NCBI RefSeq assembly: GCF_023716485.1
Contig: NZ_CP092418.1
Coordinates: 1,657,001 to 1,721,000 of the forward strand
DNA length: 64,000 nt
DNA from: Microbulbifer variabilis
GTDB taxonomy: Bacteria; Pseudomonadota; Gammaproteobacteria; Pseudomonadales; Cellvibrionaceae
Reading direction: 5' to 3'
Shown here: positions 26,101 to 36,886 of the stretch, one piece after another
How the letters are laid out: each line of letters begins with the position of its first letter
Position numbering within the stretch: the first letter of the stretch is position 1
The notes under the pieces: model-generated
What the model saw: only the letters and a program-made list of their open reading frames with translations
What the model was told of the DNA's origin: nothing
The model's database searches: none
Position numbers and translations under genes: made by a program

Positions 26101-26675
26101 AGGAGTCTGAGCGTAAACATTATTTGGATCGCCAGTACGGTGACCTGATGGAGGCGCTGGAGACTCTGGAAAATGCAATTAAGAAAATCGACAAAGAGAC
26201 GAGAAGCCGCTTTAAGGAGACCTTCGATCAGGTCAATGCGGGCTTGCAGGAACTCTTCCCGAAAGTTTTTGGGGGCGGTAACGCCTATCTGGAGCTGACT
26301 GGCGAGGACCTGCTCGATACTGGGATCGCGATCATGGCGCGCCCGCCGGGCAAGCGCAACAGCACGATTCACTTACTCTCCGGTGGGGAAAAAGCGCTGA
26401 CGGCAATCGCCCTGGTATTCTCTATTTTCCGCTTGAATCCAGCACCTTTCTGTATGCTGGACGAAGTGGATGCTCCTCTCGATGACGCTAACGTAGGTCG
26501 CTACGCACGAATGGTTAAAGAAATGTCAGAACACGTTCAGTTCATCTATATTACCCACAACAAGATTGCGATGGAGATGGCTGATCAGCTGTTGGGTGTG
26601 ACCATGCATGAACCGGGTGTCTCTCGCCTGGTATCGGTGAATGTGGAAGAAGCAGCTGAGCTGGCTTCTGCATAA
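23172..26675 (+). CDS. smc: Chromosome segregation protein SMC
   Basis: SMC is the ATPase of the condensin complex that organises and segregates the chromosome. The 1167 residues follow the canonical plan: Walker A GPNGCGKSN (31-39), long coiled coil, hinge (about 520-650, with VAVEVLG-like AVETVLGQQLQAVCVE), second coiled coil, then signature LSGGEKALTA (about 1070) and Walker B LDEVDAPLDD (about 1096). Downstream zipA and ligA form the order common in Pseudomonas relatives. Partner genes scpA and scpB are not in the window. MukB-type SMC is excluded by the SMC signature layout. Confidence 0.96.
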   Translation: MRLKCIKLAGFKSFVDPTTVYFPTNLNSVVGPNGCGKSNTIDAVRWVMGESSAKNLRGDSMTDVIFNGSSGRKPVGQASIELVFDNSAGKLTGAYAAFSEVSVKRKVTREGQNNYYLNGEKCRRRDVTDLFLGTGLGPRSYAIIEQGMISKLIEAKPEELRVYIEEAAGISKYKERRRDTENRMRRTSENLERLTDIRDELDRQLSRLERQSAAAEKYSRFKEEERSHKANLQALKYRELNEQAVAKQQQIGELELTVEELVTRQVNCDTGIEQKRVGYHELSDGFNEVQGRFYAVGADIARLEQSIAHARERSTRLHSDLTQTEQEFREAETNLEVDREKAAQFEEELEVIVPDLEMVLAAEEDSATGLLEAEEQMRNWQNEWDQFNQGASGSRQKAEVQQSRIQHLETSGQRLLERINKLTAEQSGLQVSEDDEETQQLNEQLAELEMQVHERREEAAERTESLQEIRNRERELATELDQLRLQLQTSRGRQASLEALQQAALGQGKAVENWLQQQSLSDRPRLADQIQAQAGWETAVETVLGQQLQAVCVERLESLTESLEQLQNGQAVFIDGTVMGAATVGQLPTLASVVQGPSSLTGLLAGIYTADTLNEALAQRTGLQPHESIVTRDGLWLGPNWLRVSRASDAETGVLARKQDLETLSAEISLCEEQIEQCSEQRESLREQVTGVERAIEQARNDSEQLGRREAELRSQLSARRARAEQMSERRNRIEQEIAEVREQQEIEGESLSEARLMLQEAVEAMSDDTDRREMLMERREALREALDAARQRAREDKDRAHELAMREQSVRTQMVSLERTLQVMGEQLERLRSRRAQLQEQMAETQDPSQDFQMELEEKLGERIEVETELAEARKKLEEVETGLREQEQERHKVEAALQGVRAQLEQERLSAQTLEVQRNGLVEQLREDEQDLDQLLEQLPGDLTIPQVQEDLELVAARISRLGPINLAAIDEYKQESERKHYLDRQYGDLMEALETLENAIKKIDKETRSRFKETFDQVNAGLQELFPKVFGGGNAYLELTGEDLLDTGIAIMARPPGKRNSTIHLLSGGEKALTAIALVFSIFRLNPAPFCMLDEVDAPLDDANVGRYARMVKEMSEHVQFIYITHNKIAMEMADQLLGVTMHEPGVSRLVSVNVEEAAELASA

Positions 26676-26698
26676 GGCGTAAAAGGAGGAGCGCTTAA

Positions 26699-29940
<3,242 letters not shown>

Positions 29941-30151
29941 TCTGTCGCTGCGGGCACTGTGAATTGGTGCTCGCGCTTCTCGTTAAATCTCACAAATTAT
30001 TTATAAATAAATCGGCGATGGTCATGGTAATGCCAATGATCACCTGTGGAGTTATGGCTTTCTGGCCGCTTCGCCGTTAAAGTGCATCTCCTAGATCTTT
30101 TTTGCCCTGGGTACCTGATGTCCGGTGGCGCTGTGGTAAGGAAAGGAATTA

Positions 30152-30586
30152 ATGCTTCAGGGCGATCAGGAATCCATAGTCTACGGTTGTATCAAAGACA
30201 GCAATAGCCTTGCCGGAGGTAGCGAACGCCGTCGCATTAACCGCAATGCGGTACTCGCTCTGCCCAGTGCCGACGAGTGGCCCTTTCTCTGTCGCGATAT
30301 GTTTTCTATCCCCACCATTAAAATGAAGCAATCCCAATACCAAACGGATGTGATCCACTTTGGCGCCTCCTATCGTGCGGTAGAGTATGAATGGGATATG
30401 TGGATTCAGAAGTTTGAGGAATTGTTGAGAAGCATGTACTGGGTGTCCGCCACTGTACACTTGGAAACCGAGCTTTCCGGAGTGCATTCCTTTAGTTGGG
30501 AGGCTGCTGGCCTCTATCATGAACCCGGAAGTGGTGACATGCAGGTACGCTGTGAATGGACTCAGGAGGGGCGGGTGAGTGTCTAA
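30152..30586 (+). CDS. Uncharacterised 144-residue protein downstream of ligA
   Basis: I do not recognise this protein. It has no signal peptide or membrane helix. The composition is soluble, with charged and aromatic residues (YEWDMWIQKFEELLRSMYW), and the codon use fits the surroundings. A GGAAAGGAA site lies upstream of ATG 30152. The frame is long for the GC content and ends cleanly, so it is likely real. Confidence 0.7.
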   Translation: MLQGDQESIVYGCIKDSNSLAGGSERRRINRNAVLALPSADEWPFLCRDMFSIPTIKMKQSQYQTDVIHFGASYRAVEYEWDMWIQKFEELLRSMYWVSATVHLETELSGVHSFSWEAAGLYHEPGSGDMQVRCEWTQEGRVSV

Positions 30587-30880
30587 CTTGGCAAGCTCAC
30601 TCTGCGCCTCAATCCCCGGTATCTTGGGTCTTTTCTTTTAGCTCTTAATAATTCCTTCTTTCAGAGGCTTCCTCTGCCTAAGGCTTTTCGCGAGGCGTCA
30701 GTCACAGATTTTGGCGCTCGCCTTCGGTTCGGCAACTATATTCCCTGGAACCCCCTTTCAGTGGGACTTTGGTCTGGTAAAGTGCTGTTTGCCACCCCGC
30801 CGCAGAATGTGGGGTTGGTGGGCTGTTCAGCCAGATGATAAGAATTGGCGTCGTAGGCGCCTTATCAGGAAGCAAAGATT
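30587..30880. other. Gap before the DUF4399 gene
   Basis: This 294-base gap has a short hairpin (CAGAGG-CTT-CCTCTG near 30663) and no supported gene. Confidence 0.4.
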
Positions 30881-31354
30881 ATGATCAAAGTGAACTCTCT
30901 ACTTTTCGCCAGTGCCTTGATGTTGTCGCCGCTGTTACAAGCTGCGGAACACGGCAGCAAGACCGAAGCTGCGGAACACGGCAGCAAGACCGAAGCTGCG
31001 GAAAAAGCCCCGCAGCAAACCAAGCTCTATATTATCTCCCCGAAAGATGGCGAGAAGGTGCCACAGACTTTCACTGTGAAATTTGGCCTGTCCGGCATGG
31101 GTGTGGCTCCGGCGGGTGTAGAGCGTGAAAATACCGGCCACCACCACCTGCTGATTGATGTGGATGATATGCCGGACCTGAGTAAACCCCTGCCCGCGAC
31201 TGAAAATATCATTCACTTTGGTGGTGGTCAGACAGAGACACAAGTCACCTTGCCGCCCGGTAAACATACGCTACAACTGGTGCTGGGCAACTATATGCAT
31301 GTGCCCCACAAGAATCCGGTGGTATCGAAAAAGATTACCGTTGTAGTCGAGTAG
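30881..31354 (+). CDS. Secreted DUF4399-domain protein
   Basis: The 157-residue product has a signal peptide (cut after LLQA, about 21), a short repeat region AAEHGSKTE twice, and a DUF4399 domain. The domain shows ISPKDGEKVPQTFTVKFGLSGMGVAPAG, GHHHLLIDVD and LPPGKHTLQLVLGNYMHVPH, a histidine-rich beta-sandwich. The function of the domain is unknown; the histidines suggest metal binding. The repeats lie between signal peptide and domain, as a linker. Confidence 0.85.
   Translation: MIKVNSLLFASALMLSPLLQAAEHGSKTEAAEHGSKTEAAEKAPQQTKLYIISPKDGEKVPQTFTVKFGLSGMGVAPAGVERENTGHHHLLIDVDDMPDLSKPLPATENIIHFGGGQTETQVTLPPGKHTLQLVLGNYMHVPHKNPVVSKKITVVVE
30941..31003 (+). repeat. 27-bp tandem repeat inside the DUF4399 gene
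   Basis: A 27-base unit starting GCTGCGGAACACGGCAGC occurs twice without change (30941-30967 and 30968-30994), followed by nine bases of a third copy. It encodes AAEHGSKTE and keeps frame, so copy number could vary without breaking the gene. Confidence 0.95.
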
Positions 31355-31381
31355 ATCCCGGGCAATTCCACATTTCTGAAC

Positions 31382-31399
31382 GGTGCACAGGAGTGCACC
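31382..31399 (+). other. Small hairpin in the fumC leader
   Basis: GGTGCAC and GTGCACC pair across the loop AGGA. The true Shine-Dalgarno GAGGGA comes just after it. It might affect fumC mRNA stability; no regulator is evident. Confidence 0.35.
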
Positions 31400-31412
31400 C
31401 TGAGGGACACAA

Positions 31413-32801
31413 ATGGGCGATAAATTCCGCATTGAAAAGGACAGTCTCGGCGAGATCCAAGTGCCACAGGAGGCGCTTTACGGAGCACAGACCCAGCGTG
31501 CCGTAGAGAACTTCCCTGTCAGTGGCAAGCCCCTACCCGCTGAATTTCTCCGGGCCATAGTGCTGATTAAAAAGTCTGCTGCCGAGGCCAACAGGGATCT
31601 GGGCTTGCTGGATAAGGCGAGGGCGACAGCGATTATCGACGCCTGTGATCGACTTGGCGATGAGGAGTTTGCGCGCCATTTTCCTGTGGATATTTACCAA
31701 ACTGGTTCCGGCACCAGTTCAAATATGAATGTGAACGAGGTGTTGGCGCACCTCGCTGCAGAGGGCAATGGCTTGTCTATTAGCCCCAATGATCATGTCA
31801 ATATGAGTCAAAGCAGTAATGACGTGATTCCCACGGCGATACATGTATCGGCTCTGCTGGCAGTGCGCGACAAGCTGCTGCCGGCGTTGCGTAATCTTCA
31901 TACCGGGATATGCAATAAGAGCGTCGAGCTGGAGAGCGTGGTCAAGACAGGCCGAACCCATCTGATGGATGCTGTTCCTATCACTATGGCGCAGGAGCTG
32001 AGTGGTTGGGCGGCACAGGTGGAAGCTGGTCGAGAGCGCATCCGTGGCTGTATGCCGCGCCTGGCACAGTTGGCCCAAGGCGGCACTGCGGTGGGTACTG
32101 GTCTCAATGCCCACGCTGACTTTGCCGAGCTTTTTGCGCAAAAGTTGAGTGCACACACTTCTCAGCAATTCCGCCCAGCGGAGAATTTTTTTGAGGCGAT
32201 TTCCAGCCAGGATACTTCAGTGGAGCTGTCTGGGCAGCTCAAGGTTTTGGCTGTATCCATGATGAAGATTGCCAATGACTTGCGTTGGATGAACAGTGGT
32301 CCCTTGGCAGGTCTCAAGGAGATTGAGCTCAAAGCCCTGCAGCCGGGCAGCAGTATTATGCCCGGCAAGGTGAACCCGGTAATTGCTGAGTCTGCCGCAA
32401 TGGTGGCGGCAAGGGTGATGGGTAACGACGCAACCATCACAGTGGCCGGACAAAGTGGTAATTTCCAGTTAAATGTAATGCTGCCCCTCATGGCCAGCAC
32501 ATTGTTGGAGAGCGTTCACTTGCTCGCCAATGCCGCGCAGTTGCTGGCGGATCGGGCTATCGCAAGCTTTACCGTGAATCGCGCCCATATTGACGAAACC
32601 CTGGGGCGGAACCCTATCTTGGTTACCGCCCTGAATCCGGTCATCGGGTATCTGAAGGCCGCTGAAATTGCTAAAGCGGCCTATAAAAGTGGTCGTCCGG
32701 TGATGGATGTGGCGCTGGAGATGACCGATTTGGATCGCAAAACTCTTGAGGGACTGCTGGATCCGGCACATCTGGCGAAGGGAGGGTTGGTGGGGGAGTA
32801 G
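31413..32801 (+). CDS. fumC: Class II fumarate hydratase
   Basis: FumC interconverts fumarate and malate in the TCA cycle without an iron-sulfur cluster. The 462-residue length is standard. Motifs are GSGTSSNMNVNEV (about 97-109), TGRTHLMDA(V)P, and the SS loop GSSIMPGKVNPVIAE (about 312-326) that closes the active site. These separate it from aspartase and argininosuccinate lyase by the HLMDAVP segment. It stands alone with its own Shine-Dalgarno. Confidence 0.96.
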   Translation: MGDKFRIEKDSLGEIQVPQEALYGAQTQRAVENFPVSGKPLPAEFLRAIVLIKKSAAEANRDLGLLDKARATAIIDACDRLGDEEFARHFPVDIYQTGSGTSSNMNVNEVLAHLAAEGNGLSISPNDHVNMSQSSNDVIPTAIHVSALLAVRDKLLPALRNLHTGICNKSVELESVVKTGRTHLMDAVPITMAQELSGWAAQVEAGRERIRGCMPRLAQLAQGGTAVGTGLNAHADFAELFAQKLSAHTSQQFRPAENFFEAISSQDTSVELSGQLKVLAVSMMKIANDLRWMNSGPLAGLKEIELKALQPGSSIMPGKVNPVIAESAAMVAARVMGNDATITVAGQSGNFQLNVMLPLMASTLLESVHLLANAAQLLADRAIASFTVNRAHIDETLGRNPILVTALNPVIGYLKAAEIAKAAYKSGRPVMDVALEMTDLDRKTLEGLLDPAHLAKGGLVGE

Positions 32802-32823
32802 CGACTCTTTAAATAGGGGGGGG

Positions 32824-32943
32824 TTAGGCGAAGACCGCGATGCCCAGCATTATCAGGGTGACAATCAGTGTCATAAGTATCATCCAGCGGAAGAGACGCA
32901 GCAGGGTAGCCTGATCTTCGGGTTCCAGCATTCTTCTGGGCAT
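32824..32943 (-). CDS. 39-residue single-helix membrane peptide
   Basis: This small gene has a strong GCAGGAGGCGCAA site before ATG 32943. The product starts MPRRMLEPEDQATLLRLFRW and ends in a helix MILMTLIVTLIMLGIAVFA, a short cytoplasmic head plus one membrane segment. No family is recognised. It lies between fumC and another tiny membrane gene. The good ribosome site and charge/hydrophobic layout make it credible. Confidence 0.6.
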   Translation of the reverse strand: MPRRMLEPEDQATLLRLFRWMILMTLIVTLIMLGIAVFA

Positions 32944-33141
32944 TTGCGCCTCCTGCGGCGTTGACAGATACCTGCCGATCCCTCACGATTCGACGCCGCG
33001 TCGGTAGCTGGGGAACATTTGATTAATTTCACAATGTTTCATGGGGGCTTTTTACAGGCTCTTAGGTGCCGACAATACAATGGTAGCGCCACAAGAAGTG
33101 GCTATCTCACCTGTTTTAAAAATCAATGTATCCAGATCACC

Positions 33142-33342
33142 ATGGCCAATAAAAGTCGCCGCTCCTTTATTACCAGCGTGCTCGCCTGTGTCGCATTTGT
33201 TGCGGCGGCGATCTTTAGCTGGGACCTGCCTGTCAAGGATGTCCTTTATTACCTGGTCCTTTTGCTGTTAGCGCTGTTTGTCATTATTGCAGCTGCGTTG
33301 GGTTTTGGGGCCGTATTGAGCTGGTTACGCAGGCGAAAGTAG
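33142..33342 (+). CDS. 66-residue two-helix membrane protein
   Basis: From ATG 33142 the product has a basic start (MANKSRRS), two hydrophobic helices (about 9-27 and 34-60) and a basic end WLRRRK. I see no known family. It ends four bases before the AraC-type regulator gene, suggesting co-transcription. Confidence 0.55.
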   Translation: MANKSRRSFITSVLACVAFVAAAIFSWDLPVKDVLYYLVLLLLALFVIIAAALGFGAVLSWLRRRK

Positions 33343-33346
33343 ACAG

Positions 33347-34417
33347 ATGGCGGCATCAGAAGAGGATATTCGTATACCCATTGCCTACCTGGAGCGATTG
33401 CTAGAGGAGGCGATACGCCACGGCTGCGACAAAGCCGAACTGCTCGAGTCGGTCGGTATTGATGAGCATGAGCTGGAGGGTGTGGCGGCATTTTCCGCGA
33501 TAAAATACGGCCGTCTTTACCAGCGGGTTATGTGGCTGGCCCAAAATGAATGGTTTGGCATGCTCAGTGGCGGGCGAGTGCGTTCGGGCTCTTTCCGTTT
33601 GCTGTGTATGGCGGTGGTCAATTGTGCCACTCTGCGCCAGGCAATTACGCTCTGTGCCGAGTTTATGGAGATCTGTCGCGGCTTTAAGGTGAAGCCGGAG
33701 CTGCAGGATGGAGAAAATGGCCGCGTGCGGGTAGAAATCCACGGTATCAGCTCCCTGGAAAAAGGGGAGTTTGATCGGCTGTTGGCCGCCACTAGCCCCA
33801 GTGTGGTGCGCACTACCTTGGCAGTTTGGCACCGTTTCTACTGCTGGTTGGCAGGGCGTGAAATCCCGCTGGCACGTTTGCATTTTTCTTTCTCCTGTCC
33901 GGAAGAGTTTCGCAGCTTGGCTCAGAGCGAAGCGGGCGAACTGTCTTTTGAGCAGCCATTCAATGCCCTCGAGTACGATGCACGTTATCTCGATTACCCG
34001 GTGGTGCAGAGCCCCCAGATGGTGGAGGATTTTATCCGCACCGCGCCTTATCATCTGGTGATTAGCGACGGCAGTGCCAACAGCATCAAAACCAAGGTTA
34101 AAACCATCCTCAACAGGGATGTCAGCGAATCCATGCCCGCCGCCGAAGCTGTGGCAGAGCGGCTCAATATGTCGGTGACTACTTTGCGCCGCCGCCTGCA
34201 GCAAGAGGGCACTTCTTACCAGAAATTGAAAGATGAGTGCCGTATGGAAGCGGCATTCCACTACCTGAGTTGCCCGGATCTCTCCAATGGACAGATTGCC
34301 GAGATGCTCGGGTTTGATGAATCCAGTGCTTTTTTCCGCGCCTTTAAGAAGTGGACTGGGATCACGCCAGGCGAATACCGCCGCGGGGGGCGAGCCGCTG
34401 CTGGCCTGGATATTTGA
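33347..34417 (+). CDS. AraC-family transcriptional regulator with Arabinose_bd-type N-terminal domain
   Basis: The 356-residue product has an N-terminal ligand domain of the OruR/ArgR-like type (about 10-200) and a C-terminal double helix-turn-helix (about 255-350) with AVAERLNMSVTTLRRRLQQE, and IAEMLGFDESSAFFRAFKKW then TGITPGEYR. It lies just upstream of an acyl-CoA dehydrogenase gene and is co-directional, so it may control fatty-acid or acyl-CoA catabolism. The effector is unknown. Confidence 0.88.
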   Translation: MAASEEDIRIPIAYLERLLEEAIRHGCDKAELLESVGIDEHELEGVAAFSAIKYGRLYQRVMWLAQNEWFGMLSGGRVRSGSFRLLCMAVVNCATLRQAITLCAEFMEICRGFKVKPELQDGENGRVRVEIHGISSLEKGEFDRLLAATSPSVVRTTLAVWHRFYCWLAGREIPLARLHFSFSCPEEFRSLAQSEAGELSFEQPFNALEYDARYLDYPVVQSPQMVEDFIRTAPYHLVISDGSANSIKTKVKTILNRDVSESMPAAEAVAERLNMSVTTLRRRLQQEGTSYQKLKDECRMEAAFHYLSCPDLSNGQIAEMLGFDESSAFFRAFKKWTGITPGEYRRGGRAAAGLDI

Positions 34418-34593
34418 CTGGCTTGGTCACATTTTTTCGAATTCCCGCCTCGATTTGTCACCGCTTTGGACGGATTTCGCCATAGAGAGGGCTGTAGCCT
34501 TACTACTATGATGAACCAATCTTATTAATTAGTCACAAATATGACCGGGCAGTTTCTGGCTGGTCTTAACATAACCGAATTGAGGGTATCAGG

Positions 34594-36387
34594 ATGACCG
34601 ATATCAAAGTGCCACTGCGTGAAATGCGTTTCGTAATGCGCGAGATGCTGGACTCAGATAAGCATTACGAGTCTCTGGGTTTTGAGGAGGCCACTCCTGA
34701 TGTCGTGGATGCCATCCTGGAAGAGGGTGCTAAGTTCTGTGAAAACGTACTAGCTCCGCTGAATCAGATCGGCGACCAACAGGGCTGTACCTGGAAAGAC
34801 GGTGAAGTCACCACTCCAGAAGGCTTTAAAGAGGCCTATCAGCAGTTTGTAGAAGCCGGCTGGCCGGCGCTGCCCCACGATCCCGAATACGGCGGTCAGG
34901 GCCTGCCGCCCTCTCTGGGCACCATCATGAGTGAAATGGTGGGTATTGCTAACTGGTCTTGGGGTATGTACCCCGGTCTTTCCCATGGTGCCATGAACAC
35001 CCTGGAAGAGCACGGTACCGACGAACAGAAGGCGGTTTATCTGACCAAGCTGGTTGAAGGCAGCTGGACCGGCACCATGTGTCTGACCGAGCCTCACTGT
35101 GGTACCGACCTGGGTATCCTGCGCACCAAGGCTGAGCCCAACGACGACGGTTCTTACGCGATTACCGGTACCAAGATCTTTATCTCCGCCGGTGAGCACG
35201 ACATGACCGATAACATCGTGCATATCGTGCTGGCACGCCTCCCAGATGCGCCGGCTGGCACCAAGGGGATCTCCCTGTTCATCGTGCCCAAGTTTATGCC
35301 TAACGCTGATGGCTCTATCGGTGAGCGCAACGGTGTTGTATGTGGTTCTCTGGAACACAAGATGGGTATTCACGGTAATGCCACCGCAGTACTGAACTTT
35401 GACGGTGCTAAAGGCTTCCTGATTGGCGAGCCCAACAAAGGTCTGAACTACATGTTCACCTTTATGAATACTGCGCGTCTGGGTACCGCTTTGCAAGGCC
35501 TTGCCCACTCCGAGATCGGCTTCCAGAAGTCCTTGGCTTACGCTAAAGATCGCCTGCAAATGCGCTCCCTGTCTGGCGTTAAGAACCCAGAGGGTCCCGC
35601 TGACCCAATTATCGTGCACCCTGATGTACGTCGCATGCTGATGACCCAAAAGGCCATCTCTGAAGGCAGCCGTATGTTGGTTGTTACTTGTGCGCAACTG
35701 GTTGACATCACTCATAAAGGTGATGAGGAAGCGAAGAAAGAAGCGGAAGATTTGCTGGCATTCCTAACGCCGATCGCTAAAGCATTCATTACCGAAGCCG
35801 GTCTTGAGTCCGCCAACCTGGGCCTGCAGTGCTTCGGTGGCCACGGCTACATCGCCGAGTGGGGCATGGAGCAGAATGTACGCGATGCGCGTATCTCCAC
35901 CATCTACGAAGGCACCACTGGCGTTCAAGCACTCGACCTGCTGGGCCGTAAGGTATTGATGAGTCAGGGTGAGCTGCTGCGCCACTTCACCAAGAAAGTG
36001 CACAAGTTCTGCCAGGCGGAAATTGATAATGAAGCGCTTGCGCCTTTTGTTACCAAGCTGCAAGAGCTGAACAAGCAGTGGGGCGACCTGACTCTGCACG
36101 TAGGCGGTAAGGCCATGGAGAATGCGGATGAAGTTGGTGCGGCTTCCGTGGATTACCTGATGTTCTCCGGCTACACCGTGCTGGGTTACCTGTGGGCGCG
36201 TGCTGCTAAAGTAGCTAACGAAAAGTTAGCTGAAGGCACTGCTGAAGTAGATTTCTATCAAGCCAAGCTGAAGACTGCCCGTTTCTATTTCGAGCGCATC
36301 CTTCCGCGTACCTCCAGCCATGCTGAAACCATGCTGAGCGGTGCGGCCAACCTGATGGATCTGGACGCAGAACATTTCGCGTTCTAA
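34594..36387 (+). CDS. Acyl-CoA dehydrogenase (FadE-like, 597 residues)
   Basis: This FAD enzyme makes the first dehydrogenation of acyl-CoA beta-oxidation. It has the N-terminal helical domain, the beta domain with MCLTEPHCGTDLG and KIFISAGEHDMTDN, and a C-terminal extra domain giving 597 residues. The segment STIYEGTTGVQALDLLGRK (about 434-452) carries the usual active-site loop glutamate. This long type includes Pseudomonas FadE enzymes and DmdC methylthiopropanoyl-CoA dehydrogenase; the substrate cannot be set by eye. Codon use is notably biased to preferred codons, which suggests high expression. Confidence 0.92.
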   Translation: MTDIKVPLREMRFVMREMLDSDKHYESLGFEEATPDVVDAILEEGAKFCENVLAPLNQIGDQQGCTWKDGEVTTPEGFKEAYQQFVEAGWPALPHDPEYGGQGLPPSLGTIMSEMVGIANWSWGMYPGLSHGAMNTLEEHGTDEQKAVYLTKLVEGSWTGTMCLTEPHCGTDLGILRTKAEPNDDGSYAITGTKIFISAGEHDMTDNIVHIVLARLPDAPAGTKGISLFIVPKFMPNADGSIGERNGVVCGSLEHKMGIHGNATAVLNFDGAKGFLIGEPNKGLNYMFTFMNTARLGTALQGLAHSEIGFQKSLAYAKDRLQMRSLSGVKNPEGPADPIIVHPDVRRMLMTQKAISEGSRMLVVTCAQLVDITHKGDEEAKKEAEDLLAFLTPIAKAFITEAGLESANLGLQCFGGHGYIAEWGMEQNVRDARISTIYEGTTGVQALDLLGRKVLMSQGELLRHFTKKVHKFCQAEIDNEALAPFVTKLQELNKQWGDLTLHVGGKAMENADEVGAASVDYLMFSGYTVLGYLWARAAKVANEKLAEGTAEVDFYQAKLKTARFYFERILPRTSSHAETMLSGAANLMDLDAEHFAF

Positions 36388-36400
36388 ATCCAATCTCAAT

Positions 36401-36434
36401 AAAAAACCGCCGGTCTTCACCGGCGGTTTTTTTT
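36401..36434 (+). terminator. Rho-independent terminator after the acyl-CoA dehydrogenase gene
   Basis: AAAAAACCGCCGGT, loop CTTC, ACCGGCGG followed by eight T is a textbook intrinsic terminator 13 bases after the stop codon. Confidence 0.95.
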
Positions 36435-36470
36435 ACCGGCGCCGAAGTGGCCAATGACGGAGACATTCCG

Positions 36471-36818
36471 ATGCAATTGCCGGATTCAGTTCAGGAGCGC
36501 CTGCGGCGCATAGCTTGTTTGCACCCACTTGCTCGGGTACAGTTCCGCCTGCCGGATGCCTGTGACTTTTATGTTTACGTAAAAGGAGCTCCGAATGATC
36601 TCGAAGTGGTTTCTGAGTTCGGGCAAACGGAAGAACCGGCGCTAATATTGGAAATGGCTAATCACACTTTGAATGCGATTTTGGCTGGCCATTTAAACGC
36701 TAGACATGCTTTTTTGTTGGGAGATGTCCAATACTCTGGAGATAGAGAATTGGCCGCTGCGTTGGCAGGTTTGTTTCCTGCGCAGGGTAAAGAGGACGAT
36801 GGGTTTGGAGAGGCATGA
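36471..36818 (+). CDS. SCP2-like sterol-carrier domain protein
   Basis: From ATG 36471 (GGAG site upstream) the product has 115 residues. The pattern of VQFRLPDACDFYVYVKGAP, a central strand, LEMANHTLNAILAGHLNARH and LLGDVQYSGDRELAAALAGL fits the small SCP2 fold that binds lipids or acyl-CoA. It lies between acyl-CoA dehydrogenase and acyl-CoA ligase genes, consistent with a lipid-handling role. The longer frame from GTG 36447 sits in the terminator and is not preferred. Confidence 0.65.
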   Translation: MQLPDSVQERLRRIACLHPLARVQFRLPDACDFYVYVKGAPNDLEVVSEFGQTEEPALILEMANHTLNAILAGHLNARHAFLLGDVQYSGDRELAAALAGLFPAQGKEDDGFGEA

Positions 36819-36886
36819 ATAAGCCTCTTTTTTATTGTCTCGCAACATACTACAAACAATAAATAAATTCTCGCTGGCTCCGAAAA

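Noticed and set aside
30835..31128. 97-codon plus-strand frame overlapping the DUF4399 gene
   Set aside because: It is the shifted frame of the real gene, including the tandem repeat.
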